The position numbers and the translations under genes are program-made. The notes beneath the pieces were generated by a model. The model saw only the letters and a list, made by a program, of their open reading frames with translations, ran no database searches and had not been told where the DNA came from. Shown here piece after piece: positions 63,664 through 64,000 of a stretch of DNA of 64,000 nucleotides (positions within the stretch are counted from its first letter, which is position 1; each line of letters begins with the position of its first letter). The stretch spans positions 1,116,001 to 1,180,000 of the forward strand of contig OZ251484.1 of assembly GCA_965242665.1 (NCBI GenBank). The letters run 5' to 3'. The stretch comes from VXLM01 sp965242665 (GTDB lineage: Bacteria > Chloroflexota > Dehalococcoidia > Lucifugimonadales > VXLM01).

Positions 63664-63864
63664 CTATTCGACTTCCGTCTCCTCGGTGGGGATGATTTCG
63701 CGGCCGTTGTAGAATCCGCAGGCTGGGCAAGCGTGGTGCGGGCGCATCTTGCTTGGGCATTCGGGGCAGTCGACGACCGTTGGGGGTGTGAGGAAGAGGT
63801 GTGCGCCGCGCTTGCCGCGCCGTGATCTGGAGTGTTTCTTCTTTGGTACTGGTCCGCCTGGCAT
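63664..63864 (-). CDS. rpmF: ribosomal protein L32
   Basis: A 66-residue L32. PKKKHSRSRRGKRG at the N terminus is the RNA-binding part, and the zinc ribbon is CPECPSKMRPHHACPACGFYNGREI (two C-x2-C pairs). The start is ATG 63864; the frame is open further upstream but longer forms are unlike L32. Confidence 0.93.
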   Translation of the reverse strand: MPGGPVPKKKHSRSRRGKRGAHLFLTPPTVVDCPECPSKMRPHHACPACGFYNGREIIPTEETEVE

Positions 63865-64000
63865 GGTTATCAGTCTTTCTGCAGGCTGCCGCTGGAGTCC
63901 CGGCAAGTTCTTGGATCGCTTGGGGAGGTGCTGCGGTCAACGTGCTATGAGTTAGTTTTTCCTTTGGTTCGTTGTTGGGATGGATGGGGCGATTTCCAAG
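63865..64000. other. upstream of rpmF, window edge
   Basis: No gene is supported. If a minus-strand gene (often a YceD/DUF177 gene in this context) ends here, only its last few codons are in the window and they carry no recognisable motif. Confidence 0.3.

Overview
The window is a 64 kb piece of a moderately GC-rich bacterial chromosome. Gene content suggests a Chloroflexota lineage near the SAR202 / Dehalococcoidia group: a luciferase-like (LLM) oxidoreductase, metal-dependent amidohydrolases, a sulfatase, and an 11-subunit complex I operon without nuoE/F/G. This placement is an inference from gene content; no rRNA gene is present to test it, and I recognised no tRNA gene.

Layout. 1-6.0 kb (minus strand): a catabolic cluster of LLM oxidoreductase (cut by the window edge), VOC protein, two amidohydrolases, RidA, a DegT-type aminotransferase and a sulfatase. 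6.2-13.7 kb: HhH-GPD DNA glycosylase, two families of small inverted-repeat elements, zinc alcohol dehydrogenase, aldehyde dehydrogenase, EEP-fold hydrolase, aspS, and an Lrp/AsnC regulator with a clear promoter. 13.8-16.2 kb: a broken membrane protein gene with a 19-G tract. 16.8-21.2 kb: beta-propeller lipoprotein, squalene/phytoene synthase, YjbQ protein, polyprenyl synthase. 21.5-33.7 kb: nuoABCDHIJK-(small protein)-LMN, NAD kinase, Nudix hydrolase, behind one strong promoter that probably gives a leaderless message. 33.9-41.7 kb: PaREP1-like protein, two membrane glycosyltransferase-like proteins, a TPP enzyme, an RraA-like protein. 42.1-43.9 kb: a DNA methyltransferase-HNH fusion behind a promoter, an ATG and a 17-C tract that puts it out of frame with that ATG, flanked by repeat clusters. 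44.2-52.7 kb: purA, tenA, a second broken membrane protein paralogue, rpsO-pnp, dapB. 53.0-58.8 kb: two-domain cupredoxin lipoprotein, DUF192 lipoprotein, mutS2, thrB. 58.8-61.9 kb: a two-gene HEPN-DGQHR / DGQHR unit with its own promoter and a palindrome between -35 and -10. 61.9-63.9 kb: rpmF-fabD-nusB-acpP.

The least ordinary parts are: (i) the HEPN-DGQHR pair, a candidate defence or DNA-modification-associated unit sitting as a compositional island in a strongly G/T-skewed stretch; (ii) the methyltransferase-HNH gene with the hallmarks of a phase-variable locus; (iii) a roughly 105-residue C-terminal module shared by four membrane proteins (twice in tandem in two of them), which I cannot assign to a known domain; (iv) small mobile elements that sit inside the loop of a palindromic repeat; and (v) a 10-bp-phased repeat found in two divergent intergenic regions.
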